From the NCBI RefSeq assembly GCF_003935425.1, contig NZ_RHQN01000012.1, forward strand, positions 100,414-148,770: a DNA stretch of 48,357 bases, given 5' to 3'. The notes below the pieces were generated by a model. That model saw nothing but the letters and a program-made list of their open reading frames with translations. It was not told the DNA's origin and made no database searches. The translations under genes were made by a program, and so were the position numbers. Shown here piece by piece: positions 25,307 to 35,474 of the stretch; within the stretch, counting starts at the first letter, position 1; every line of letters starts with the position of its first letter. This stretch comes from Pseudomonas sp. v388. Lineage in GTDB: Bacteria; Pseudomonadota; Gammaproteobacteria; Pseudomonadales; Pseudomonadaceae.

Positions 25307-25942
25307 CTAGATGCCTTCGCGTTTAGGCAGAAATGGCGGCAGGTACAGCCCCAGATAGGCATTGAACACGCGCATGCCTTCCTCGGCCATGCGCGGCGTG
25401 ATCTGGTCATGCAGCTGGATCGAGCGGGCGTAAACCCGGTCGCTCAGCTCCATCGCCAGGGCAAATACGTCGACGTCCTCTGGAAGCGCCGGAAGCAGGA
25501 AGTAGCGGTCGAACACTTCCAGCATCAGCTGGCCCAGCTCGATATCGTGCTGCCGGTCGGCCTGGTTGATTTCCGCAAGCCCGTGCTGGGCCAGGATCAA
25601 CTGGCGTGCGGCGGCGTCGGCGTTGTAGATATCCAGCATGCGCAGTTCCACGATGCGCGACAGGTCGCGCCACTCATTGAGCTGCGCATGCTCGATGGGC
25701 GCCTGCAGCGAGGCGCGAAAGGCCGCGTGGATGTCTGCGGTCAGCGCTTCGAGCAAGGCCGGCACGCTGGCGAAGAAGTGATAGACCGATGACGGCGGAA
25801 TCTTCGCCCGCTCGGCCACGCTGTAGATCGACAGGCTGGCCACGCCCTCGGCGGCGAGCAGTGTCCGTGCTGCATCGAGGATCGAATCGATCCGCGCCTG
25901 GCTGGCTGCTCGGGGTTTGCGGGGTGCGGCGGGGCGTGTCAT
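25307..25942 (-). CDS. TetR family transcriptional regulator
   Basis: The 211-residue protein has a TetR-type helix-turn-helix near the N-terminus (RIDSILDAARTLLAAEGV, then YSVAERAKIPPSSVYHFF at about residues 40-58) and an all-helical ligand-binding half. Basic, alanine- and proline-rich residues lead the chain. ATG 25942 is taken over a TTG two codons upstream. It follows spuI on the same strand but beyond a terminator and a REP pair, and is convergent with ssuF. Its ligand and targets are unknown. PAO1 also has a TetR gene (aguR) near spuI, but I cannot tell whether this is its counterpart. Confidence 0.88.
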   Translation of the reverse strand: MTRPAAPRKPRAASQARIDSILDAARTLLAAEGVASLSIYSVAERAKIPPSSVYHFFASVPALLEALTADIHAAFRASLQAPIEHAQLNEWRDLSRIVELRMLDIYNADAAARQLILAQHGLAEINQADRQHDIELGQLMLEVFDRYFLLPALPEDVDVFALAMELSDRVYARSIQLHDQITPRMAEEGMRVFNAYLGLYLPPFLPKREGI

Positions 25943-25964
25943 GGGCAAGCTCTTGAAAATTGGA

Positions 25965-26070
25965 GTGGGAGCGGACCGGGCGGCGCTCCGCTTGTCCGCG
26001 AAGAGGTCGGTACAAACGCTGGAAATCTATCGTCTGTACATAAGGCTTCGCGGACGAGTCCGCTCCCACA
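25965..26070. repeat. REP pair with enlarged left unit
   Basis: The left unit gtgggagcggaccgggcggc continues to gtccgcgaag (26003), about 13 bases longer than a normal unit, as if the stem had been extended. The right unit is gcttcgcggacgagtccgct followed by cccaca, ending at 26070. Confidence 0.7.
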
Positions 26071-26089
26071 AAGGCATGGTGTGCAACAA

Positions 26090-26123
26090 AAAACGCCGCA
26101 AGGCACGGGCGCTTGCGGCGTTT
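26090..26123 (-). terminator. Terminator of spuI
   Basis: On the minus strand CGCCGCAAGcgcccgtgcCTTGCGGCG is a 9-base stem followed by TTTTTT (forward A-run at 26090). The forward strand also has TTTTC after the stem. Confidence 0.85.
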
Positions 26124-26139
26124 TCATTGCGTGGTGCGC

Positions 26140-27516
26140 TTACACGGTATGCAGATACCAGTTGTACTCAAGGTCGGAAATGGAGTGCTCGAACTCTTCC
26201 AGCTCACTTTCCTTGCAGGCCACGAAGATATCGATGTATTTCGGATCGATGTACTTGGCCATGACTTCGCTGTCGTCCAGCTCGCGCAGTGCATCACGCA
26301 GGTTGTTCGGCAGGCTTTGTTCATGCTGCTCGTAGGAGTTGCCGGAAACCGGCGCGCCTGGCTCGATCTTGTTGGTCAGGCCGTGGTGCACGCCTGCCAG
26401 GACGGAAGCCATCAGCAAGTACGGGTTGGCATCGGCACCGGCAACGCGGTGTTCGATGCGCACCGCATCGGCGGTGCCTGTCGGCACGCGAATGGCAACC
26501 GTGCGGTTATCCAGGCCCCAGGTCGGCGAGTTGGGAACGTAGAACTGAGCACCAAACCGGCGATACGAGTTGACGTTCGGGCACAGGAACGCCATTTGCG
26601 CCGGCAGGGTCTCGAGCACACCGCCGATGGCATGACGTAATGCGGCGTTCTGCTCGGGATCCTCGCTGGTGAAGATATTCTTGCCATCGCGATCAAGGAT
26701 CGAAATGTGCACATGCAGTCCGTTACCTGCCTGGCCCGGGTAGGGCTTGGCCATAAAGGTCGTGTCCATTTCGTGGTCGTAAGCGATGTTCTTGATCAGG
26801 CGCTTGAGCAGAACCGCGTAGTCGCAAGCCTTGAGCGGATCGGCAACGTGGTGCAGGTTGACTTCGAACTGCGCCGGCGCGCTTTCCTTGACGATGGCGT
26901 CGGCCGGGATGCCTTGTTCTTTCGCGCCTTCGAGGATGTCTTGCAGACAATCGACGTACTCGTCAAGGTCGTCGATCAGGTAGACCTGTGTCGAGTGCGG
27001 ACGTTTGCCGGAAATCGGTGAGCGCGGCGGCTGTGGACGACCGTTCACGTTTTCCTGGTCGATCAGGTAGAACTCCAGCTCGAATGCGGCGCAGATGGTC
27101 AGGCCCATGTCATCGAACTTGGAAACCACCTGACGCAGCACTTCGCGCGGGTCGGCGAAGAACGGCGTGCCTTCGAGTTCGTGCATGGTCATCAACAGCT
27201 GCGCGGTCGGGCGCTTCTGCCAGGGCTCGTTGCACAGCGTGTCAGGGATTGGATAGCAGATGCGATCGGCGTCGCCGATGTCCAGGCCCAGGCCGGTGCT
27301 TTCCACCGTCGAGCCGTTGATATCCAGGGCAAACAAAGAGGCCGGCAGGTTGATGCCTTTCTCGTAAACCTTGTGGAGGCTGGTGCGCTCAATGCGCTTG
27401 CCGCGCACCACACCATTCATATCTGCAATCAGAAGGTCAACGTACAGAACCTCAGGATGTTCCTTAAGGAACGCGTTCGCTTCGTTAAGCTGAACGGCAC
27501 GCGGGGGTACCGACAT
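26140..27516 (-). CDS. spuI: Gamma-glutamylpolyamine synthetase SpuI
   Basis: The 458-residue glutamine-synthetase-like ligase joins glutamate to the amino group of putrescine or related amines, the first step of the gamma-glutamyl route. It has the GS beta-grasp and catalytic domains: LIADMNGVVRGKR near the start, AAFELEFYLID with metal glutamates, NGLHVHISILD, and the adenine-side RVPTGTADAVRIEHR. It resembles P. aeruginosa SpuI in length and place, divergent from the spu operon. AAGGTG precedes the ATG. A tight terminator follows. Confidence 0.9.
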   Translation of the reverse strand: MSVPPRAVQLNEANAFLKEHPEVLYVDLLIADMNGVVRGKRIERTSLHKVYEKGINLPASLFALDINGSTVESTGLGLDIGDADRICYPIPDTLCNEPWQKRPTAQLLMTMHELEGTPFFADPREVLRQVVSKFDDMGLTICAAFELEFYLIDQENVNGRPQPPRSPISGKRPHSTQVYLIDDLDEYVDCLQDILEGAKEQGIPADAIVKESAPAQFEVNLHHVADPLKACDYAVLLKRLIKNIAYDHEMDTTFMAKPYPGQAGNGLHVHISILDRDGKNIFTSEDPEQNAALRHAIGGVLETLPAQMAFLCPNVNSYRRFGAQFYVPNSPTWGLDNRTVAIRVPTGTADAVRIEHRVAGADANPYLLMASVLAGVHHGLTNKIEPGAPVSGNSYEQHEQSLPNNLRDALRELDDSEVMAKYIDPKYIDIFVACKESELEEFEHSISDLEYNWYLHTV

Positions 27517-27610
27517 GATGCAACACCTTTGTTGTTAAAAATATCAATCATCGAGTATTACGGGTTTCAGTCAATCCGAAAGCCAGGATGAAGTCAATAG
27601 AGCCAAAGGC

Positions 27611-27657
27611 CGCCCCAAAATTGCCCCGAAATGCCTTTTTTGCCGCTATTTGGGGCG
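27611..27657. promoter_or_regulatory. 9-base inverted repeat in the spuI upstream region
   Basis: CGCCCCAAA and TTTGGGGCG are perfect inverted arms with 29 bases between, about 100 bases upstream of spuI. A further CCCCGAAA-like copy lies between the arms. It could be a pair of regulator half-sites or a leader hairpin. Confidence 0.35.
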
Positions 27658-28014
27658 CATTTTCAGTGGGGAAGCCTTTGTAGATATCGTGCGTGAGCGG
27701 CCTATCTAATGTCTTTAACGTAAAGTTGTATAAAAAAATGAACAAGGCTAAGCTCGATTGCAGCCCACAGAGCAATAATACCGGGGGTTTGATGCCTTGC
27801 CTTCTCTTGATTGACCTCCGCTTTTGCCGTGTGCAAAGCCGTCATCATGTCTGTCACATTAGCGTCCATAATGACCTGCCGCTGAACGTCACGACGTCCG
27901 GATCACCAGATTGCCTAGGATTTCAGTCGGGCAGGTGCCACCTTACCGCGTATTCGCGCCTGCCGAAACGAGTTGTACACCGTGACGCCAATGCGTCTAG
28001 AAAACGCCTGATCG

Positions 28015-28030
28015 CCTGATTGCAATCAGG
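28015..28030. promoter_or_regulatory. Perfect 16-base palindrome upstream of spuB
   Basis: CCTGATTGCAATCAGG is a perfect palindrome ending 23 bases before the spuB ATG; cgcctgat is also repeated directly before it (28006-28013). Position and symmetry suit a dimeric repressor operator. Confidence 0.45.
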
Positions 28031-28053
28031 ACACGACAAACCCTGAGGTATTT

Positions 28054-29412
28054 ATGAGTACCAACCTCGACCAGCTCACCGATTGGTTGAAAGAACACAA
28101 GATCACCGAAGTCGAATGCATGGTGTCCGACCTTACCGGGATCACTCGCGGAAAAATCTCACCGACCAACAAGTTCATCGCGGAAAAAGGCATGCGCCTG
28201 CCCGAGAGCGTGCTGTTGCAGACGGTGACCGGCGATTACGTAGAGGACGAAATCTACTACGAGCTGCTGGACCCCGCCGACATCGACATGATCTGTCGCC
28301 CTGACCAGAACGCGGTGTACCTGGTGCCCTGGGCCGTAGAGCCGACTGCGCAGGTGATCCACGACACCTACGACAAGCAAGGCAACCCCATCGAGCTGTC
28401 GCCGCGCAACGTGCTGAAGAAAGTGCTCAAGCTCTACGCCGACCAGGGCTGGCAGCCCATCGTGGCGCCGGAGATGGAGTTCTACCTGACCAAGCGCAGC
28501 GATGACCCCGACTACCCGCTCCAGCCTCCCGTCGGGCGCTCCGGCCGGCCGGAAACCGGGCGTCAGTCGTTTTCCATCGAGGCGGCCAACGAGTTTGACC
28601 CGCTGTTCGAAGATGTCTACGACTGGTGCGAACTGCAGAACCTGGACCTGGACACGCTGATTCACGAAGACGGCACCGCGCAGATGGAAATCAATTTCCG
28701 TCACGGTGATGCGTTGTCGCTGGCCGACCAGATCCTGGTGTTCAAGCGCACCATGCGCGAAGCCGCGCTCAAGCATGACGTGGCCGCGACCTTCATGGCC
28801 AAGCCCATGACCGGCGAGCCGGGTAGCGCCATGCACTTGCACCAGAGCATCATCGACATTCATACCGGCAAGAACATCTTCTCCAACGAAGACGGCACGA
28901 TGAGCCAGCTGTTCCTGAACCACGTAGGCGGCCTGCAGAAGTTTATCCCCGAGTTGCTGCCGCTGTTCGCACCGAACGTGAACTCGTTCCGCCGCTTCCT
29001 GCCGGACACCTCGGCACCGGTCAACGTCGAGTGGGGCGAAGAAAACCGCACCGTGGGCCTGCGAGTGCCGGATGCCGTGCCGCAGAACCGTCGCGTGGAA
29101 AACCGCTTGCCGGGTGCCGACGCCAACCCGTATCTGGCAATTGCCGCCAGCCTGCTGTGCGGTTTCATCGGCATGGTCGAAGGCATCAACCCGAGCGCGC
29201 CGGTGGTGGGCCGTGGTTACGAGCGCCGCAACCTGCGTCTGCCGCTGACCATCGAGGATGCGCTGGAGCGTCTGGAGAACAGCAAGACCATCGAGAAGTA
29301 CCTGGGCAAGAAATTCATCGTCGGCTACGTCGCGGTCAAGCGCGCCGAGCACGAGAATTTCAAGCGCGTGATCAGCTCCTGGGAGCGCGAGTTCCTGCTG
29401 TTCGCCGTGTGA
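28054..29412 (+). CDS. spuB: Gamma-glutamylpolyamine synthetase SpuB
   Basis: This second glutamine-synthetase-type ligase (452 residues) heads the spu operon. EVECMVSDLTGITRGK opens the beta-grasp domain, VAPEMEFYLTK carries metal-binding glutamates, and GSAMHLHQSI and LPGADANPYLA are in the catalytic domain. Like SpuI it should glutamylate polyamines; the two differ enough that different amine preferences are likely (inferred). CTGAGG precedes the ATG. The 16-base palindrome stands just upstream. Confidence 0.9.
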   Translation: MSTNLDQLTDWLKEHKITEVECMVSDLTGITRGKISPTNKFIAEKGMRLPESVLLQTVTGDYVEDEIYYELLDPADIDMICRPDQNAVYLVPWAVEPTAQVIHDTYDKQGNPIELSPRNVLKKVLKLYADQGWQPIVAPEMEFYLTKRSDDPDYPLQPPVGRSGRPETGRQSFSIEAANEFDPLFEDVYDWCELQNLDLDTLIHEDGTAQMEINFRHGDALSLADQILVFKRTMREAALKHDVAATFMAKPMTGEPGSAMHLHQSIIDIHTGKNIFSNEDGTMSQLFLNHVGGLQKFIPELLPLFAPNVNSFRRFLPDTSAPVNVEWGEENRTVGLRVPDAVPQNRRVENRLPGADANPYLAIAASLLCGFIGMVEGINPSAPVVGRGYERRNLRLPLTIEDALERLENSKTIEKYLGKKFIVGYVAVKRAEHENFKRVISSWEREFLLFAV

Positions 29413-29419
29413 CCCCCCA

Positions 29420-29454
29420 AACCCTGCCGCCGCCGGGCTCGGTGGCGCAGGGTT
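29420..29454 (+). other. Hairpin between spuB and spuC
   Basis: AACCCTGC (29420-29427) pairs with GCAGGGTT (29447-29454) and the GC-rich middle can extend the stem. There is no T-run, so it is not a standard terminator. It may tune or protect the operon mRNA. Confidence 0.45.
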
Positions 29455-29481
29455 CGTCCGACCGATCAAAGGAAGTGCCGC

Positions 29482-30843
29482 ATGAGTGCCAACAACCCGC
29501 AAACCCTCGAATGGCAAGCCTTGAGCAGCGAACATCACCTGGCACCGTTCAGTGATTACAAACAACTGAAAGAGAAAGGCCCGCGCATCGTTACCCGCGC
29601 CGAGGGCGTGTACCTGTGGGACAGCGAAGGGCACAAGATTCTCGACGGCATGTCCGGGTTGTGGTGCGTAGCCATCGGCTACGGTCGTGAGGAACTGGCC
29701 GACGCTGCCAGTCGCCAGATGCGCGAGCTGCCTTATTACAATCTGTTCTTCCAGACCGCCCACCCGCCGGCGCTGGAGTTGGCCAAGGCGCTGTCCGAGA
29801 TCACCCCTGCCGGGATGAACCACGTCTTCTTCACCGGCTCCGGCTCCGAGGGCAACGACACCATGCTGCGCATGGTCCGTCATTACTGGGCGGTCAAGGG
29901 GCAGCCAGACAAGAAAACCATCATCAGTCGCATCAACGGCTATCACGGCTCCACCGTTGCCGGTGCCAGTCTGGGCGGCATGACCTACATGCACGAACAG
30001 GGCGACCTGCCGATTCCCGGCATTGTGCACATTCCGCAGCCGTACTGGTTCGGCGAAGGCGGCGACATGGCCTGCGACGAGTTTGGCGTGTGGGCGGCCG
30101 AGCAACTGGAGAAGAAGATTCTCGAATTGGGCGTCGACAACGTCGGTGCGTTCATCGCCGAGCCGATTCAGGGCGCCGGCGGCGTGATCGTGCCGCCCGA
30201 CAGCTACTGGCCGAAGATCAAGGAAATCCTGGCGCGCTACGACATCCTGTTTGTCGCCGACGAAGTCATCTGCGGCTTCGGGCGTACCGGTGAGTGGTTC
30301 GGTAGCGATTTCTACGGCCTCAAGCCGGACATGATGACCATCGCCAAAGGCCTGACCTCCGGTTATGTGCCCATGGGCGGCCTGGTGGTACGTGACGAAA
30401 TCGTCGCCGTGCTCAATGAAGGTGGCGACTTCAACCACGGTTTCACGTACTCCGGCCATCCGGTGGCGGCGGCGGTGGCGCTGGAAAACATACGTATCCT
30501 GCGCGAAGAAAAGATCGTCGAACGGGTCAGGTCCGAAACGGCACCATATTTGCAAAAGCGTCTGCGCGAGCTGAGCGACCATCCTCTGGTGGGCGAAGTG
30601 CGCGGTGTGGGCCTGCTGGGTGCCATCGAACTGGTGAAGGACAAGGCGTCTCGCGAGCGCTATACAGGTAAGGGCGCCGGCATGATTTGCCGAACCTTCT
30701 GTTTCGAAAACGGCCTGATCATGCGCGCAGTGGGCGATACCATGATCATCGCGCCGCCGCTGGTCATCAGCTTCGAGCAGATCGATGAGTTGGTGGAAAA
30801 GGCCCGCAAGTGTCTGGACCTGACGCTGGAAGCTTTGCAATAG
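29482..30843 (+). CDS. spuC: Polyamine:pyruvate aminotransferase SpuC
   Basis: SpuC is a class III PLP aminotransferase that moves the amino group of putrescine, cadaverine or similar to pyruvate. The 453 residues show GSGSEGNDTMLRM for phosphate binding, D260 in FVADEVICGFGRTG, and the Schiff-base lysine K289 in TIAKGLTSGYVPMGG. AAAGGAAG lies seven bases before the ATG. It follows spuB by 69 bases with a hairpin between, and a REP pair follows it. Confidence 0.94.
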   Translation: MSANNPQTLEWQALSSEHHLAPFSDYKQLKEKGPRIVTRAEGVYLWDSEGHKILDGMSGLWCVAIGYGREELADAASRQMRELPYYNLFFQTAHPPALELAKALSEITPAGMNHVFFTGSGSEGNDTMLRMVRHYWAVKGQPDKKTIISRINGYHGSTVAGASLGGMTYMHEQGDLPIPGIVHIPQPYWFGEGGDMACDEFGVWAAEQLEKKILELGVDNVGAFIAEPIQGAGGVIVPPDSYWPKIKEILARYDILFVADEVICGFGRTGEWFGSDFYGLKPDMMTIAKGLTSGYVPMGGLVVRDEIVAVLNEGGDFNHGFTYSGHPVAAAVALENIRILREEKIVERVRSETAPYLQKRLRELSDHPLVGEVRGVGLLGAIELVKDKASRERYTGKGAGMICRTFCFENGLIMRAVGDTMIIAPPLVISFEQIDELVEKARKCLDLTLEALQ

Positions 30844-30853
30844 GAACAGAACC

Positions 30854-30945
30854 TGTGGGAGCGGCTTTAGCCGCGAAGAAGCGGGTACATCCATGAGTGA
30901 TGTATCGGCTGAAATAATGCCTTCGCGGGCAAGTCCGCTCCCACA
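30854..30945. repeat. REP pair between spuC and spuD
   Basis: Inverted units tgtgggagcggctttagccg (from 30854) and gcgggcaagtccgctcccac (to 30944) lie inside the spu operon. Folded mRNA here could separate expression of the catabolic genes from that of the transporter. Confidence 0.75.
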
Positions 30946-30995
30946 AATACAGAATCCTAACGGTCAGTGATAAAAAAATTATCGGAGCGGTAAGT

Positions 30996-32093
30996 ATGAA
31001 AAAATTTGGCAAGACCCTTCTCGCGCTGTCCCTTATGGGCGTCGTGGCCGCCGCTGCGCAGGCCGATGACAAAGTGCTGCACGTCTATAACTGGTCCGAT
31101 TACATCGCGCCGGACACCATTGCCAAATTCGAGAAAGAGTCGGGCATCAAAGTGGTGTACGACGTCTTCGACAGCAACGAAACGCTCGAAGCCAAATTGC
31201 TGGCCGGCAAATCCGGTTATGACATCGTCGTGCCGTCCAACAACTTCCTGGCCAAGCAGATCAAGGCGGGCGTCTATCAGGAACTGGACAGGTCCAAGCT
31301 GCCCAACTGGAAAAACCTGAACGAATCGCTGCTCAAGGCCGTTTCTGTCAGCGACCCGGACAATAAGCATGCATTCCCGTACATGTGGGGTTCCATCGGT
31401 ATCGGCTATAACCCTGACAAGGTCAAGGCTGCGCTGGGCGCCGATGCGCCGGTCAATTCCTGGGATCTGCTGTTCAAGCCCGAGAACGCCGCCAAGCTGA
31501 AATCCTGCGGCGTGAGCTTCCTCGATTCACCGACCGAAATGCTGCCGATTGCCCTGCATTACCTCGGCTACCCGACCGACTCCCAGGACAAGAAGCAGCT
31601 GGCCGAAGCCGAAGCCTTGTTCATGAAGATCCGTCCTTCGATCGGCTATTTCCACTCGTCCAAGTACATCTCGGACCTGGCCAACGGCAACATCTGCGTC
31701 GCGGTCGGCTATTCGGGTGACATCTACCAGGCCAAATCCCGTGCCGAAGAGGCCGGCGGCAAGGTCAAGGTGAGCTACAACATTCCGAAAGAGGGCGCCG
31801 GCAGCTTCTATGACATGGTCGCCATTCCCAAGGATGCCGAAAACGTCGAAGGTGCCTACAAGTTCATGACCTTCCTGATGAAGCCGGAAATCATGGCCGA
31901 AATCACGGACGCGGTGCGTTTCCCCAACGGTAACGCGGCTGCCACGCCGCTGGTCAGCAAGGACATCACCGGCGATCCGGGCGTTTATCCGCCGGCTGAC
32001 GTACAGGCCAAACTGTATGCCATCGCTGATCTGCCTGCCGCCACCCAGCGCTTGCTGACACGCAGCTGGACCAAGATCAAATCGGGTAAATGA
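30996..32093 (+). CDS. spuD: Polyamine ABC transporter, binding protein SpuD
   Basis: The 365-residue periplasmic polyamine-binding protein of the PotF type has a signal peptide ([18 protein letters not shown]) and the family opening [38 protein letters not shown]-like sequence and [13 protein letters not shown] follow. In P. aeruginosa SpuD favours putrescine; this is assumed by order. It is paralogous to the next gene. ATG 30996 is preceded by CGGAGCGG. Confidence 0.93.
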   Translation: MKKFGKTLLALSLMGVVAAAAQADDKVLHVYNWSDYIAPDTIAKFEKESGIKVVYDVFDSNETLEAKLLAGKSGYDIVVPSNNFLAKQIKAGVYQELDRSKLPNWKNLNESLLKAVSVSDPDNKHAFPYMWGSIGIGYNPDKVKAALGADAPVNSWDLLFKPENAAKLKSCGVSFLDSPTEMLPIALHYLGYPTDSQDKKQLAEAEALFMKIRPSIGYFHSSKYISDLANGNICVAVGYSGDIYQAKSRAEEAGGKVKVSYNIPKEGAGSFYDMVAIPKDAENVEGAYKFMTFLMKPEIMAEITDAVRFPNGNAAATPLVSKDITGDPGVYPPADVQAKLYAIADLPAATQRLLTRSWTKIKSGK

Positions 32094-32188
32094 GCCTGTC
32101 ATGAAACCCGTGGATGCTGCGTAGCCCTGGCCGCGCAGCGTCCCGCCGACAGGAATGTTGTCGAAAACTTTGCTGGATGGATCCATAG

Positions 32189-33358
<1,170 letters not shown>

Positions 33359-33414
33359 AAAATCCAGCACCCGGCCGTACAGGCCGGGTTGCGCTTGTGT
33401 TGGGAGTTTCACCC

Positions 33415-34557
33415 ATGGCAGTTGCCTCCGGCGCCTACAAAAAAGCCCTCGAAGGCGGTCAGCAACCTAAAGAGGTGCTGGTCAAGATCGACCGGGTCAC
33501 GAAAAAATTCGATGAAACGGTAGCCGTGGACGATGTGTCCCTGCAAATCCACAAAGGCGAGATCTTCGCCCTGTTGGGCGGTTCCGGTTCCGGTAAATCC
33601 ACACTGCTGCGGATGCTGGCCGGCTTTGAGCGACCCACCGAAGGCCGGATCTTCCTCGACGGCGTCGACATCACCGACATGCCGCCGTATGAACGTCCGA
33701 TCAACATGATGTTCCAGTCCTACGCGCTGTTCCCGCACATGAGCGTGGCGGACAACATCGCCTTCGGCCTCAAGCAGGACAAGCTGCCCAAGGCCGAGAT
33801 CGACGCCCGCGTGGCCGAGATGCTCAAGCTGGTGCAGATGACCCAGTACGCCAAGCGCAAGCCGCACCAGCTTTCGGGTGGCCAGCGTCAGCGGGTCGCG
33901 CTGGCGCGTTCCCTGGCCAAGAAACCCAAGCTGTTGCTGCTCGACGAGCCGATGGGCGCGCTGGACAAGAAACTGCGCTCGCAGATGCAGCTGGAACTGG
34001 TGGAAATCATCGAGCGAGTCGGCGTGACCTGCGTGATGGTGACCCACGACCAGGAAGAAGCCATGACCATGGCCGAGCGCATCGCGATCATGCACCTGGG
34101 CTGGATTGCCCAGATCGGCAGCCCGATCGACATCTACGAAACCCCGACCAGCCGCCTGGTCTGCGAATTCATCGGCAGCGTCAACCTGTTCGACGGTGAA
34201 GTGATCGAAGACATGGAAGGCCATGCCCTGATCCGCAGCCCTGAGCTGGAACGCAATATCTACGTCGGCCACGGCGTGAGTACGTCCGTGGAAGACAAGC
34301 ACATCACCTACGCGCTGCGCCCGGAGAAACTGCTGATCACCACCGAACAGCCGTCCTTCGAGTACAACTGGTCGCGGGGGAAGGTGCACGATATCGCCTA
34401 TCTGGGCGGCCACTCGGTGTTCTATGTCGCACTGCCCGGTGGCAAGCTGGTGCAATCGTTCGTCGCCAACGCCGAGCGCCAGGGTGCGCGGCCTACCTGG
34501 GGCGACGACGTATACGTGTGGTGGGAAGACGACAGCGGCGTGGTACTGCGCTCATGA
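33415..34557 (+). CDS. spuF: Polyamine ABC transporter, ATP-binding protein SpuF
   Basis: The 380-residue PotG-type ATPase has Walker A GGSGSGKST, signature LSGGQRQRVALARSL, Walker B LLLLDEPMGALD and switch histidine MVTHDQEEAMTM, with a C-terminal TOBE domain after about residue 285. ATG 33415 follows GGGAG by eight bases; a start six codons earlier lacks this. The stop overlaps the spuG start (ATGA). Confidence 0.95.
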   Translation: MAVASGAYKKALEGGQQPKEVLVKIDRVTKKFDETVAVDDVSLQIHKGEIFALLGGSGSGKSTLLRMLAGFERPTEGRIFLDGVDITDMPPYERPINMMFQSYALFPHMSVADNIAFGLKQDKLPKAEIDARVAEMLKLVQMTQYAKRKPHQLSGGQRQRVALARSLAKKPKLLLLDEPMGALDKKLRSQMQLELVEIIERVGVTCVMVTHDQEEAMTMAERIAIMHLGWIAQIGSPIDIYETPTSRLVCEFIGSVNLFDGEVIEDMEGHALIRSPELERNIYVGHGVSTSVEDKHITYALRPEKLLITTEQPSFEYNWSRGKVHDIAYLGGHSVFYVALPGGKLVQSFVANAERQGARPTWGDDVYVWWEDDSGVVLRS

Positions 34558-35474
34558 AAGCACGCAAGGTCAAACGCGCCCTTAACCGGATCACGCCCAA
34601 TGGCCGGCAGATGGTCATTGGCGTACCGTTCCTCTGGCTGTTCCTGTTCTTCGCCCTGCCGTTCCTGATCGTGGTCAAGATCAGCTTCGCCGAGGCCGAC
34701 GTGGCGATCCCGCCGTACACCGAGATCTTCAGCTACGCCGAAGAAAAACTGCAGGTGGCCCTGAATCTGGGCAACTACATCCTGCTCGGCGGTGATGACC
34801 TGTACGTTTCGGCGTACCTGGGTTCGCTGAAAATGGCGTTCATCAGCACCTTGCTGTGCCTGCTGATCGGCTATCCGATGGCCTACGCGATCGCCAACGC
34901 CCGCAAGGACGTGCAGACGGTCCTGCTGCTGTTGATCATGATGCCGACCTGGACTGCGATCCTGATTCGCGTCTATGCCTGGATGGGTATTCTCAGCAAC
35001 AACGGCCTGCTCAATGCGTTCCTGATGTGGCTGGGGTTGATCGACGAACCGTTGCAGATCCTCAACACCAACCTGGCGGTGTATATCGGCGTGGTCTATT
35101 CGTACCTGCCGTTCATGATCCTGCCGCTGTACGCCAACCTGGTGAAGCACGATCACAGCCTGCTGGAAGCCGCTTCCGACCTGGGGTCGAGTACCTTCAA
35201 CAGCTTCTGGAAGATCACCGTGCCGTTGTCCAAGAACGGGGTGATCGCCGGCTGCATGCTGGTGTTCATTCCGGTGGTGGGCGAGTTCGTGATTCCCGAG
35301 CTGCTGGGTGGCCCGGAAACCCTGATGATTGGCCGCGTGTTGTGGCAGGAATTTTTCAACAACCGTGACTGGCCGGTGGCGTCGGCCCTGGCAGTGATCA
35401 TGCTGCTGGTGCTGATCGTGCCCATCATCCTGTTCAACCGCAGTCAGGCCAAAGAACTGGAGGGCAAGGCATGA
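34554..35474 (+). CDS. spuG: Polyamine ABC transporter, permease SpuG
   Basis: The 306-residue inner-membrane permease is of the PotH type. A basic N-terminus (MKARKVKRALNRITPNGR) is followed by about six membrane segments and the EAA loop EAASDLGSSTFNSFWKITVP. A periplasmic insert after the first helix (VAIPPYTEIFSYAEEKLQ) is typical of PotH. The start is fixed by the ATGA overlap with spuF, and its stop overlaps spuH in the same way. Confidence 0.95.
   Translation: MKARKVKRALNRITPNGRQMVIGVPFLWLFLFFALPFLIVVKISFAEADVAIPPYTEIFSYAEEKLQVALNLGNYILLGGDDLYVSAYLGSLKMAFISTLLCLLIGYPMAYAIANARKDVQTVLLLLIMMPTWTAILIRVYAWMGILSNNGLLNAFLMWLGLIDEPLQILNTNLAVYIGVVYSYLPFMILPLYANLVKHDHSLLEAASDLGSSTFNSFWKITVPLSKNGVIAGCMLVFIPVVGEFVIPELLGGPETLMIGRVLWQEFFNNRDWPVASALAVIMLLVLIVPIILFNRSQAKELEGKA

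Larger units (their letters stand above)
27517..28053. other. Divergent promoter region between spuI and spuB
   Basis: These 537 bases contain no convincing gene; spuA, which in PAO1 lies between spuI and spuB, is absent. The spuI-proximal part is AT-rich. Inverted repeats CGCCCCAAA (27611-27619)/TTTGGGGCG (27649-27657) and a perfect palindrome at 28015-28030 are the main structures. One open frame (27693-28019) has no coding character. Confidence 0.6.

Noticed and set aside
27693-28019. 108-codon frame between spuI and spuB as a possible small gene or spuA remnant
   Set aside because: It has no similarity to glutamine amidotransferases (no GxCxG-type motif), weak start context, and covers the likely promoter and operator.
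28159-30894. 911-codon open frame on the minus strand across spuB and spuC
   Set aside because: It is antisense to two clear enzymes, has no ribosome-binding site and its protein is rich in H, D, G, V and Q in the pattern typical of GC-rich shadow frames.
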